7,343 bases of DNA from Lachnospiraceae bacterium (GTDB lineage Bacteria; Bacillota_A; Clostridia; Lachnospirales; Lachnospiraceae), in assembly GCA_017540915.1 (NCBI GenBank), contig JAFYAD010000285.1, positions 1 to 7,343 on the forward strand. The letters run 5' to 3'. This document shows, in pieces, positions 1 through 6,037 of this stretch (positions are counted from its first letter, which is position 1; each line of letters begins with the position of its first letter). Position numbers and translations under genes: made by a program. Below the pieces are notes generated by a model, which worked only from the letters and a program-made list of their open reading frames with translations, was not told where the DNA came from and did not search any database.

Positions 1-3
1 ACA

Positions 4-963
4 TTACCTCACCGGACTAACATGCCCGCACTCGGCGCATCGCCAGCGTTTCTTCGAGGTGGTGAAGCCCTGTTGAATGTTCAGCAGGGTTTTACATTTG
101 TCGCAAAACCAGAACATGCCGTTCTCCGGTTCTATGCAGCTGCAGATGTTGCCGCACCTACGGCATTTCCATGCGGGATCTCTGGGATCAAAACCATTCT
201 GTTCGTTCAGTATCGCTCCGCAGTTTCTGCAATAATACTCGTCGTAAAATGAGGACTCCTGATCTTTTTCCCGGTTGTTTCCTGCCGCCTGTACATGTCC
301 GGGCACAGAAATCTTCTGATAATAATCGCCCTTCACCGTATTCCTGATGGCAAGCTTCATGGCAACAGCCGAAGGAAAACGTTCCTTCGGATCCAACATC
401 AAACACCTTCGGATGACCGGAGACAGAGAACAGGAAATATAATGTCTGCCGCTCACCTCACCTGTCAGCATGTAATTTCCCAAAACACCCAGTGCATATA
501 TATCGGTCTGTACCGTCGAAACTCCAAAACCATACTGTTCCGGCGCAGCGAAGCCCGGCGTTCCCATCTTGACCGTATCACTGCTCTTTGTGACATTTAC
601 AAACTTCGAGGCGTTTATATCCAGCAGTTTCACCACCCGGTCTCTTGTGATCATGATGTTCGACGGCTTGATATCCCGATGTATTATCTTCGGTTTTGCC
701 AGTTCATGAAGATCGCTTAAGATCGTGCACAGATCATACAGTATCTTTTTGACTGTTCCCTCATGAAACGTGCCCTTTTTGTCCATCAGTTCCTTTAGGG
801 TAACGCCGTCAATATATTCCTCTGTGACAGTCAGGATCCCGTTCTCCTCGGACAAATCGTAGATCCGCGGCATATTGGCGATTGGATTATCCATAAGACA
901 CCTGTAAACATCAATATTGTATGTATTCAGTTTTTTGACTATATATTCTCTTTTATCCGGCAT
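4..963 (-). CDS. Ser/Thr protein kinase-like protein with two C-terminal zinc ribbons, N-lobe lacking the glycine-rich loop
   Basis: 319 residues, probably a cytoplasmic eukaryotic-like kinase phosphorylating Ser/Thr. The catalytic loop HRDIKPSN is at 95-102 (Asp97 catalytic, Asn102 metal-binding). The DFG position reads DIN (115-117). The activation segment ends GTPGFAAPEQYG (135-145), followed by TDIYALG (153-159) and a late Arg in KERF. YIVKK at 7-11 should supply the ATP-binding lysine (Lys10). From family knowledge, clostridial kinases of this type often carry DFN and a 'yN.dvy..L' segment after that lysine, as here. The C-terminus holds two similar zinc ribbons: C245/C248...C267/C270 and C287/C290...C309/C312, both with an 'iLN.q.GF' core. 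No membrane segment is visible. The start ATG has AGGA 9 bases upstream; an in-frame TAA six codons before it blocks any extension. The glycine-rich loop is therefore absent, so the protein may be truncated, unusual or a pseudokinase. The stop lies 3 bases from the window edge, so the downstream context is unseen. Confidence 0.9.
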   Translation of the reverse strand: MPDKREYIVKKLNTYNIDVYRCLMDNPIANMPRIYDLSEENGILTVTEEYIDGVTLKELMDKKGTFHEGTVKKILYDLCTILSDLHELAKPKIIHRDIKPSNIMITRDRVVKLLDINASKFVNVTKSSDTVKMGTPGFAAPEQYGFGVSTVQTDIYALGVLGNYMLTGEVSGRHYISCSLSPVIRRCLMLDPKERFPSAVAMKLAIRNTVKGDYYQKISVPGHVQAAGNNREKDQESSFYDEYYCRNCGAILNEQNGFDPRDPAWKCRRCGNICSCIEPENGMFWFCDKCKTLLNIQQGFTTSKKRWRCAECGHVSPVR

Positions 964-1024
964 ACTTTTTGATCCTGTTTATGAACCCTTTCCGATGATC
1001 CTTTTCAGGGATGCTGTCTCCCAT
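953..1024 (-). CDS. Possible 23-codon leader ORF overlapping the kinase start
   Basis: A short frame beginning MGDSIPEKDHRKG and ending KKYAG runs into the kinase gene, overlapping its first codons by 11 bases in another frame. It is basic, with seven Lys/Arg. Its start lies inside repeat copy A. Copy B, 94 bases upstream, also encodes ATG then MGDSIP, with only third-position differences over those six codons (frame closes after 15 codons). Upstream there is only a weak GGGAAAG-like ribosome site. It could be a leader peptide coupling to the kinase, or chance. No homologue is recognised. Confidence 0.15.
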   Translation of the reverse strand: MGDSIPEKDHRKGFINRIKKYAG

Positions 1025-1029
1025 AGCAG
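1008..1029 (-). repeat. Leader direct repeat, copy A
   Basis: The 22-base unit differs from copy B at only two positions, with a perfect 15-base core (atgctgtctcccata) at 1011-1025. Read on the minus strand it can fold as GGGA/UCCC around GACAGCA, or alternatively UGCU/AGCA around AUGGGAGAC. It lies 45 bases upstream of the kinase start codon, so it would be in the kinase mRNA leader if transcription starts further upstream. Confidence 0.7.
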
Positions 1030-1101
1030 TAACTTTCCCAGGTCAATTGCCTGCTCTGCCGTCCGGTGATTCACCCCTGCCTGTGCGATACTCCACTGCC
1101 C

Positions 1102-1123
1102 GGAATGCTGTCTCCCATAACAG
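1102..1123 (-). repeat. Leader direct repeat, copy B
   Basis: This second copy starts 94 bases from the start of copy A. Both substitutions relative to copy A turn G-C pairs into G-U pairs when the minus strand is read as RNA, so both alternative small stems seen in copy A stay possible. The DNA between and around the copies is not duplicated, so this is not a simple tandem duplication of the whole segment. Confidence 0.7.
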
Positions 1124-1141
1124 GGGCTTTAGGATATTTTT

Positions 1142-1160
1142 TACCCCTTAAATGGGGGTA
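1142..1160. repeat. Inverted repeat TACCCC/GGGGTA
   Basis: TACCCC (1142-1147) and GGGGTA (1155-1160) flank a 7-base spacer. Neither strand has a T-run straight after the stem in the transcribed sense, so it does not look like a terminator. It could be an operator or a leader hairpin for the kinase gene. The call rests on symmetry alone. Confidence 0.35.
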
Positions 1161-1176
1161 TCTAAAAAAATACATT

Positions 1177-1188
1177 TATAGTACTATA
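1177..1188. promoter_or_regulatory. AT-rich palindrome TATAGTACTATA, possible promoter core
   Basis: The 12 bases are perfectly symmetric, so they present a -10-like TATAGT on both strands. The position, 126 bases before the HTH start and 213 before the kinase start, would suit shared divergent control. No convincing -35 element with 16-18 base spacing is seen on either strand, so the promoter assignment is tentative. Confidence 0.25.
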
Positions 1189-1284
1189 TCTGATGGCGAA
1201 CATTTTAAAGGTTTCCTGTCAGACAATACCGCATAACACACTGTCTGCAAAACCCCGCCGACAGTACGCATGCCACACGGCAGC

Positions 1285-1298
1285 TGCTGTTAACAGCA
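1285..1298. promoter_or_regulatory. 14-bp perfect palindrome, candidate operator of the HTH gene
   Basis: TGCTGTTAACAGCA is perfectly symmetric around GTTAAC and sits 6 bases upstream of the GGAGG site of the HTH gene, in its 5' leader. Perfect 14-bp symmetry directly before a gene for a DNA-binding-like protein fits an autoregulatory operator. As RNA it could instead form a small stem next to the ribosome site. The function is inferred. Confidence 0.4.
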
Positions 1299-1314
1299 AC
1301 ATTCGGAGGCACTT

Positions 1315-1776
1315 ATGATCGAGGAGAAAAAGACAACGGAATTTCTGGAGGGCATCTTAAAGAGCACGGAACCCCAAAAGATAAGTCATGTAATGGAAAA
1401 ATACTCGTCTAAGATGATCGAACGGGATGACTATTTTTCCGAGTACATGCGCAGCACCTTCGCTCTCCATAAACGTCATCAGAAGGACATTTTCATAGCA
1501 GCCGACATCTCCGAAAAATACGGCTACAGCCTTATATCAACGGAAAAGAGAACCCGCCGGCGCGATGTCATCATCAAGCTGTGCTTTGCGGGTCATTTCA
1601 CAAAGGATGAAACCGACTGTGCCTTAAAACTCTACGGTATGTCTCCCCTCTATGCCAGGGACAAACGCGATGCGTGTCTCATAAATGCACTGTGCTCAAA
1701 CCTGTACGAGATTGCCGATGTCAATGATATACTGGCGGCAAACGGTTTCTCCACTTTGTACAGCAGTGTCGATTGA
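1315..1776 (+). CDS. Small XRE-like helix-turn-helix protein (putative regulator)
   Basis: 153 residues, soluble and charged. The start follows GGAGG at 1305-1309 with a 5-base spacer. After a helical N-terminus, residues 58-125 follow a pattern I associate with divergent XRE-like proteins of Clostridia: 'di..aadIS.kYGY.LIS.EKrtrRRDvIIkLC' (HTH-like), then 'T.dEtdcaLklYGMsPLYArdkRDAclI' and 'vNdiLaanGfstL' at 136-148. The basic KRTRRR (78-83) would sit next to the recognition helix. The gene is divergent from the kinase gene, suggesting a signalling pair with the protein as a kinase substrate or a regulator of the locus. A perfect palindrome lies just upstream and a strong hairpin terminator follows. 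Most of the sequence is intact and no frameshift is seen. DNA binding itself is inferred; a purely protein-binding role is possible. Confidence 0.7.
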   Translation: MIEEKKTTEFLEGILKSTEPQKISHVMEKYSSKMIERDDYFSEYMRSTFALHKRHQKDIFIAADISEKYGYSLISTEKRTRRRDVIIKLCFAGHFTKDETDCALKLYGMSPLYARDKRDACLINALCSNLYEIADVNDILAANGFSTLYSSVD

Positions 1777-1803
1777 GTCGGCTCGTTTTGCTTCAGGTAA
1801 AAC

Positions 1804-1838
1804 AAAATCCGAAGAAACCATGTTGTCCTTCGGATTTT
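1804..1838. terminator. Bidirectional intrinsic terminator
   Basis: An 11-bp perfect stem (AAAATCCGAAG at 1804-1814 with its complement at 1828-1838) encloses a 13-base loop. On the plus strand it ends in TTTTTATTTT, and on the minus strand in TTTTGTTTT. It lies 28 bases after the HTH stop and 42 bases after the end of the convergent CPBP gene, so it can terminate both. Confidence 0.85.
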
Positions 1839-1879
1839 TATTTTGTGTCTGAATGTAATAATCTGTTTTTTTACTTGCT

Positions 1880-3001
1880 TTATTCAGCTGCAGCGACCTG
1901 CTCTGCGGGAACTGCATTCTGCTCGTCAGCCCAGATGTTGGTTGGCTTTTTCTTTTTGGTGTATCCCCATACAAAGATGATTATCGCTACCACGATCTGG
2001 ATTCCGACTGCAAGGGGTGTACCCTCAACACCGAAGTCCACATTATATGCAAAGCTGTTGCGGGCTGATCCCGCATCCATCTTGAAGATGGAGAAAGGCA
2101 TTGCCTGTCCGCTGTTCAACAGACCGAATATGATGTTCTGGCAGAAATTCCATGCTGTGTGCGCTGCCATGGCTGCCCAGATGGAATCCATGTAGTACAC
2201 CATGAGTGAAAACAGTATACCGGTCACTACGATATCTACTATAGCCAAAACGCTCACGCCCGGATTCATGAGATGAAGTGCGCCAAAGAGCAGTGAGTTC
2301 ACCACAATAGCAATCCAGGGCTTGTAGGTTTTGATGAGCATCTGATACAGGAATCCTCTGGTCACAAGCTCCTCAGCGGATGACTGTACGAACACCGCTA
2401 TGAGGACTATCACCAGTTGTACCGGTCTGAAGGAATCAAAGTAAAGCTTGATATCCTCATTCAGATATGCCGCCAGTATGCAGATGCCGTTCATTCCGAA
2501 ACCGATCAGAAGACCGATGATAAAATTCAGTATGTTATTACCCTTGGTCTTTCTGCCTATAGCCTTATATACCGGCTTATATGCAGGTATCAGCATCATC
2601 AGCAGCATAAATACCCATATACCGATGAACATAAAGTACATTGCCCCGGTATAGATCCAATCCGGAATAAAGTCACTGATATTGGAAGCAACCTCAACCG
2701 GATCAGTCATCCCAAGAGAAGCTGCCCTGACTCCTGCTACAATGCCGATGGGGACATTGACAAACATCGATCCCAGTATCTGGCCCACCAGGATAAAACA
2801 GTAGGCAATAACACATAATACAAGCCAGTTTTCAGCGAACTTCCTCTTTTTCTTAGGCTTTGCGGTGCTGACCGGCGTCACTCCCTCCGGAGGAACCACA
2901 CCCTGATCTGCCGTTTCCGTCATCGGGATAACCACTTCTGACTCCGGCTCTGATGTTGTCTGCACAACCTCATCCGTCATGCTCTGATTGTTTTCTTCCA
3001 T
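1880..3001 (-). CDS. CPBP-family intramembrane metalloprotease-like protein
   Basis: 373 residues, integral membrane. The family signature is complete: EELVTRG (Glu210, Glu211, Arg215), FGALH (Phe239-His243) and HTAWN (His281-Asn285). These correspond to the EExxxR, FxxxH and HxxxN/B motifs of CPBP (Abi/type II CAAX prenyl endopeptidase-like) proteins, where the glutamates and histidines form the active site. About seven hydrophobic segments are visible, roughly at 57-80, 117-140, 157-180, 192-207, 228-246, 250-270 and 332-347. The first 55 residues form an acidic, Pro/Thr-rich tail ending in a KPKKKRK patch. The C-terminus is hydrophilic. Substrate unknown: members of this family process peptides, assist bacteriocin immunity or act as scaffolds. 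The gene is 103 bases downstream of the GH3 gene on the same strand with no terminator between, so it is probably co-transcribed. AGAGG lies 4 bases before ATG, inside a duplicated 9-base unit. Confidence 0.92.
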   Translation of the reverse strand: MEENNQSMTDEVVQTTSEPESEVVIPMTETADQGVVPPEGVTPVSTAKPKKKRKFAENWLVLCVIAYCFILVGQILGSMFVNVPIGIVAGVRAASLGMTDPVEVASNISDFIPDWIYTGAMYFMFIGIWVFMLLMMLIPAYKPVYKAIGRKTKGNNILNFIIGLLIGFGMNGICILAAYLNEDIKLYFDSFRPVQLVIVLIAVFVQSSAEELVTRGFLYQMLIKTYKPWIAIVVNSLLFGALHLMNPGVSVLAIVDIVVTGILFSLMVYYMDSIWAAMAAHTAWNFCQNIIFGLLNSGQAMPFSIFKMDAGSARNSFAYNVDFGVEGTPLAVGIQIVVAIIIFVWGYTKKKKPTNIWADEQNAVPAEQVAAAE

Positions 3002-3108
3002 CTTACCTCTCTTACCTCTCTGTTTCGTAAATATTCATCCACCGCCTCTGCTACTGTGGAGAAGCAACCTTCCCTGTCACGCAAAGGATCTACAGACACA
3101 CCGATCAT
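2977..3108 (-). CDS. Possible 43-codon small ORF bridging GH3 and CPBP genes
   Basis: The ATG shares bases with the GH3 stop (ATGA), the classic arrangement for translational coupling. The frame ends 25 bases inside the CPBP gene in another frame. The product is highly charged, with an amphipathic-looking middle (TVAEAVDEYLRNREV) and a basic end (WKKTIRA). The repeated 9-base unit before the CPBP start encodes REV REV. No independent strong ribosome site was seen, only a distant AGGA. It could be a coupled small protein, a device delivering ribosomes to the CPBP start, or chance. No homologue is recognised. Confidence 0.25.
   Translation of the reverse strand: MIGVSVDPLRDREGCFSTVAEAVDEYLRNREVREVRWKKTIRA
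3002..3019 (-). repeat. Tandem 9-base repeat carrying the CPBP ribosome binding site
   Basis: On the minus strand AGAGGTAAG occurs twice in a row directly before the CPBP ATG. The nearer AGAGG has a 4-base spacer, rather short. The farther has 13 bases, too long. Loss or gain of one unit would leave the last nine bases before the ATG unchanged but could change site accessibility. Confidence 0.7.
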
Positions 3109-5945
3109 CCGATTATGTAATCCTGATAATCCGTCCAGATCTTGTCTGCGTTGACCTCTTTTTCGTAGACAAACCGCATCTCTTTAAGCTTCAGTCTGTT
3201 ACCCATAAACTTTAGCTTCATAACTCCGTACCTGGCTGCCATGGCGATCTTTCTCTCCACCGTCATCCATCCGCCGTTGGTTCCCCTGAAAGTAAATGTA
3301 CCACCGGGAACACTCTGATAGAACACAGCCACCGGAATCTGGGCAAACTCTGACAGATCTGAGCCGCCAACCAGTTCAATATAATAGCATCCTCGTTTTT
3401 CTATGTCAAATCCCAGGGCAAAAGTTGTGCCCGGCTTCGTATCCACGCCACTCAGATCTATGACCGTACCATCCTCGATCTTATAGTACTGTACTTCAAA
3501 GGGATCTGTCATTTCCTCAGCCTCGGGACGGTTTATGATCTCAACCTCCGGCTTCTCACCCACCAGTTTTCTCATGGCATTGGTGGTCATGAGGACATTA
3601 CAGATATTGCGCGCCGAACGTATGAGCTGTCCTCTGGTGATAACCCCGGATTCAAGCGCCGTCAGTGTATCGTCATTCACTGAGTTTACCGACGCATCGG
3701 GACACACTGCGTAAAAATCATTCTGTGACAGCACGATCCTCGAAAACGTATTCTTTGCGACCGGTTTTCCCACGTCTCCGAGATTTGTCCACCAATCGGT
3801 CATGACAAGTCCCTTGAATCCCCACTCATGCCGCAAAATATTGGTCAGCAGATCATGACGGCAGCTGGTCCAGATACCGTTGACCGGACCGTAGGTCGAC
3901 ATGATGGAATCTGCCGCTCCCTCTCTGACAGCGATCTCAAAGCCCTTGAGATAGATCTCCCTGAGAGCTCTCTCCGAGATCACATTTTCTTCGGTATGGC
4001 GGTGTGTCTCCTGGTTGTTGCCGCAGAAATGCTTTAAGGTTCCGGAAACACCGCTCTTGTGCATACCCCTAAGCTGTGCTGCAGCCATGCGGCCCGTGAG
4101 CAGTGGATCCTCACTGAAATATTCAAAGTTCCTGCCGTTTAACGGGTGTCTGTGGATATTCATACCCGGTCCCAACAGGAAATCAACGCCGTTGTAGCTC
4201 ATCTCCTGACCGAGATATGCATAGAGTTTTTCATTTAACTCAGTGTTCCATGTACAAGCCAACAGTGTACCGTTAGGTAAAGAAAATGCTCTGGCACCGC
4301 TGTCAAGACGCATTCCACTGGGTCCGTCGGAACAGCATCCGCATGGTATACCGAAATTCTTTAACGCCGGGCTCACGCCTCCAAATGCAGCCGCCGTACC
4401 CACCGTAACCTTGGGGCTTCCCATACCTTCACCCCTGATTATGGCTGAGAGATCCTCTTCTGATAACTGTGCCAGGAAGTCCTCCATATCGGCTTTTCCG
4501 CTTCTGACATCGCTAAGCTTTATGCCCCGGTCACCGGTGTAAGGCTTGCACTCCGGTCTGTCTGCCTTTGCTTCCTCAGCGTCTTTAAGCGGAGCGATCG
4601 GTACAGCCTCTGTGCTCTTTTCATATTCAGGTAATCCGGCTTTATCTGTAGCTTTGACTGCCTTCGGGCGGACACGGTCAAAGCCGGAAGCAGGAACCAT
4701 CTGTGCCGAAAGCTGTTCGATCACCGCAGTTTCCGGGATCTCAAACTCTCCCGCCGGTGTTACATCTTCGGAGTTTTCACCCACATAGAATTTATATTTT
4801 CCGGCTTCCATAACATAAGCATTCTTAAATCCGGTGACACCGCTGTCATCGTAGGAAGCTATTGTGTAAGCATTGATATCGATCGAAACACTCTCTGACT
4901 CACCGGGTGCCAAAGCCTCTGTTTTCGCAAATCCGGCGAGTTTCAATACAGGCTGTCCCAGACTTCCCTGAGGTGTGCTGACATAAACCTGCACAACCTC
5001 TTTGGCTTTGAAATCGCCTGTATTTTTTACTGTAGCAGAAAGAATAAATGTCGCATCCTTTGCCGCGTCTTTGGTCAGAGATCCGTTGACTGTCAGTGCA
5101 GGATCAGTGATCCCGAACGTGGTAAATGTCAGTCCGTATCCAAAGGGATAAGCCACCGCATCCCTGTCAAAGGTCCTGTAATAGCGGTATCCCACGTACA
5201 CATCCTCTATATAGAAGTTTCGGTCAAGGTCACCGAAGCCGCCTGCTGCCGATGCCTTCGCAATATCTTTTACAATGCTGTCCGCAAGGTGACCGCAGGG
5301 CGATGTGCGTCCCATGATAACATCTGCAGTTCCCAGGCCTCCGACTTCTCCGCCCTGCCAGGCATAGAGTATCGCATCCGGAGCAAGCTCGTCGATGACA
5401 TTCATATCCATGACGGCGCCGACATTTAACACCACGATCATACGGCCGAAAGCAGAACGGACTTTTCGCAGCATATCCGCCTCCGTGTCGCTGAGCCTGT
5501 AAGCGCCGGGCTTGTCCACATTGTCCTGCTCCTCGCCTGCGGTGCGGGCTATTATGGCTATGGCGATATCGCTGTCAGACGCTGCCTTTGCCACCAGCTC
5601 ATCCGATACCGGCATCTCCTCCTGAGACCAGGAACCGTTTCCGAAGCCGTTATCCGACGCCACGGGATTTGCTTCTTCGAATTTCTCGTACTCCTGCAAC
5701 AGCGCCTCATTGAGGGTAATGTCCTCAAGTTTCAATGCGTCCAGTATTCCCCACACCTTGGGAACATTCACCATTCCGCCGCTGCCCGTGCCACTCTTGT
5801 AATAATGTGCCTGCATGCGTCCAAAGAGAGCCACCTTTGCTCCCTTTTCAACCGGAAGTGCGCTGTTCTCGTTTTTCAACAGGACCAGACCTTCCGCTAC
5901 TGCCTGTCTCGCTGTACTCTCGTACTCTTTCCAATCTAATGTCAT
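3105..5945 (-). CDS. Domain-permuted glycoside hydrolase family 3 enzyme (beta-glucosidase-like)
   Basis: 946 residues, no signal peptide, so cytoplasmic exo-acting hydrolysis of beta-linked oligosaccharides is likely. Domain order is reversed relative to most GH3 enzymes: GH3 C-terminal alpha/beta domain about 12-265, fibronectin-III-like domain about 285-400 (VKNTGDFKAKEVVQVYV), linker about 405-470, then the TIM-barrel domain about 475-800, as known for Butyrivibrio fibrisolvens and Ruminococcus albus enzymes. The barrel shows SDGPSG (Asp540, sugar-binding), GRNFEYFSEDP (604-613), KHF...NNQE (638-646) and GLVMTDWW with nucleophile Asp717. The likely acid/base is Glu138 in RTAGEEQD. Residues about 800-946 form an extra beta-rich domain, possibly carbohydrate-binding, which makes the protein longer than simple permuted members. 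Sugar specificity cannot be read. GGGAGG sits 5 bases before ATG. Upstream lies a GT8/SGNH gene, downstream a CPBP gene, all co-directional. Confidence 0.95.
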   Translation of the reverse strand: MTLDWKEYESTARQAVAEGLVLLKNENSALPVEKGAKVALFGRMQAHYYKSGTGSGGMVNVPKVWGILDALKLEDITLNEALLQEYEKFEEANPVASDNGFGNGSWSQEEMPVSDELVAKAASDSDIAIAIIARTAGEEQDNVDKPGAYRLSDTEADMLRKVRSAFGRMIVVLNVGAVMDMNVIDELAPDAILYAWQGGEVGGLGTADVIMGRTSPCGHLADSIVKDIAKASAAGGFGDLDRNFYIEDVYVGYRYYRTFDRDAVAYPFGYGLTFTTFGITDPALTVNGSLTKDAAKDATFILSATVKNTGDFKAKEVVQVYVSTPQGSLGQPVLKLAGFAKTEALAPGESESVSIDINAYTIASYDDSGVTGFKNAYVMEAGKYKFYVGENSEDVTPAGEFEIPETAVIEQLSAQMVPASGFDRVRPKAVKATDKAGLPEYEKSTEAVPIAPLKDAEEAKADRPECKPYTGDRGIKLSDVRSGKADMEDFLAQLSEEDLSAIIRGEGMGSPKVTVGTAAAFGGVSPALKNFGIPCGCCSDGPSGMRLDSGARAFSLPNGTLLACTWNTELNEKLYAYLGQEMSYNGVDFLLGPGMNIHRHPLNGRNFEYFSEDPLLTGRMAAAQLRGMHKSGVSGTLKHFCGNNQETHRHTEENVISERALREIYLKGFEIAVREGAADSIMSTYGPVNGIWTSCRHDLLTNILRHEWGFKGLVMTDWWTNLGDVGKPVAKNTFSRIVLSQNDFYAVCPDASVNSVNDDTLTALESGVITRGQLIRSARNICNVLMTTNAMRKLVGEKPEVEIINRPEAEEMTDPFEVQYYKIEDGTVIDLSGVDTKPGTTFALGFDIEKRGCYYIELVGGSDLSEFAQIPVAVFYQSVPGGTFTFRGTNGGWMTVERKIAMAARYGVMKLKFMGNRLKLKEMRFVYEKEVNADKIWTDYQDYIIG

Positions 5946-5956
5946 AGAAACCTCCC

Positions 5957-6037
5957 TTATCTTATTTCAAGAACCTTAAAACCTTCTCTATAACCCCATA
6001 CTTTCACAACACATCCGCTCTTATCATATTCACTCAT
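5957..6037 (-). CDS. Possible 26-codon small ORF between the GT8/SGNH and GH3 genes
   Basis: The start codon overlaps the end of the upstream gene by 8 bases (ATGAGTGA). It is preceded by AGAGGG with a 7-base spacer, a good ribosome site inside the upstream gene. The TAA runs straight into the GH3 ribosome site (TAAGGGAGG). The product starts MSEYDKSGCVVKVWGYREGF and ends in KVLEIR. It fills almost the whole 84-base gap, which fits a translationally coupled small protein or leader peptide for the GH3 gene. It could also be a remnant of a longer gene. No homologue is recognised. Confidence 0.4.
   Translation of the reverse strand: MSEYDKSGCVVKVWGYREGFKVLEIR

Larger units (their letters stand above)
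964..1314. other. Divergent intergenic region between kinase and HTH genes
   Basis: This 351-bp gap has to supply the start signals for both divergent genes. It holds two copies of a 22-base direct repeat (1008-1029 and 1102-1123), an inverted repeat TACCCC/GGGGTA (1142-1160), a perfect AT-rich palindrome TATAGTACTATA (1177-1188), a weak stem ACTGTC/GACAGT (1240-1265) and a perfect palindrome TGCTGTTAACAGCA (1285-1298). The stretch 1161-1210 is the most AT-rich and the likeliest promoter zone, but no pair of -35/-10 hexamers with good spacing could be fixed on either strand. No full-length gene or stable RNA was recognised. Confidence 0.7.

Noticed and set aside
295..720. Plus-strand 141-codon ORF opposite the kinase
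   Set aside because: The minus frame has full kinase motifs; the plus frame shows no domain and is an antisense shadow.
1008..1123. Direct repeats as a CRISPR array
   Set aside because: Only two copies, 22 bases, with a single 72-base spacing and no adjacent cas genes.
1142..1160. TACCCC/GGGGTA inverted repeat as a terminator
   Set aside because: The stem is short and no T-run follows it directly on either strand; it sits upstream of both genes, not after one.
1177..1240. A defined sigma-70 promoter for either divergent gene
   Set aside because: AT-rich hexamers exist, but none gave a convincing -35/-10 pair with 16-18 base spacing, so only a tentative palindrome entry is kept.
1696..1974. 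Minus-strand 92-codon ORF spanning the terminator
   Set aside because: It overlaps the ends of two convergent genes and would have to read through the hairpin; no ribosome site.
4015..4788. Plus-strand ORFs of 60-99 codons within the GH3 region
   Set aside because: They lie opposite a clearly coding GH3 barrel and linker, lack ribosome sites and have compositions expected of antisense frames.
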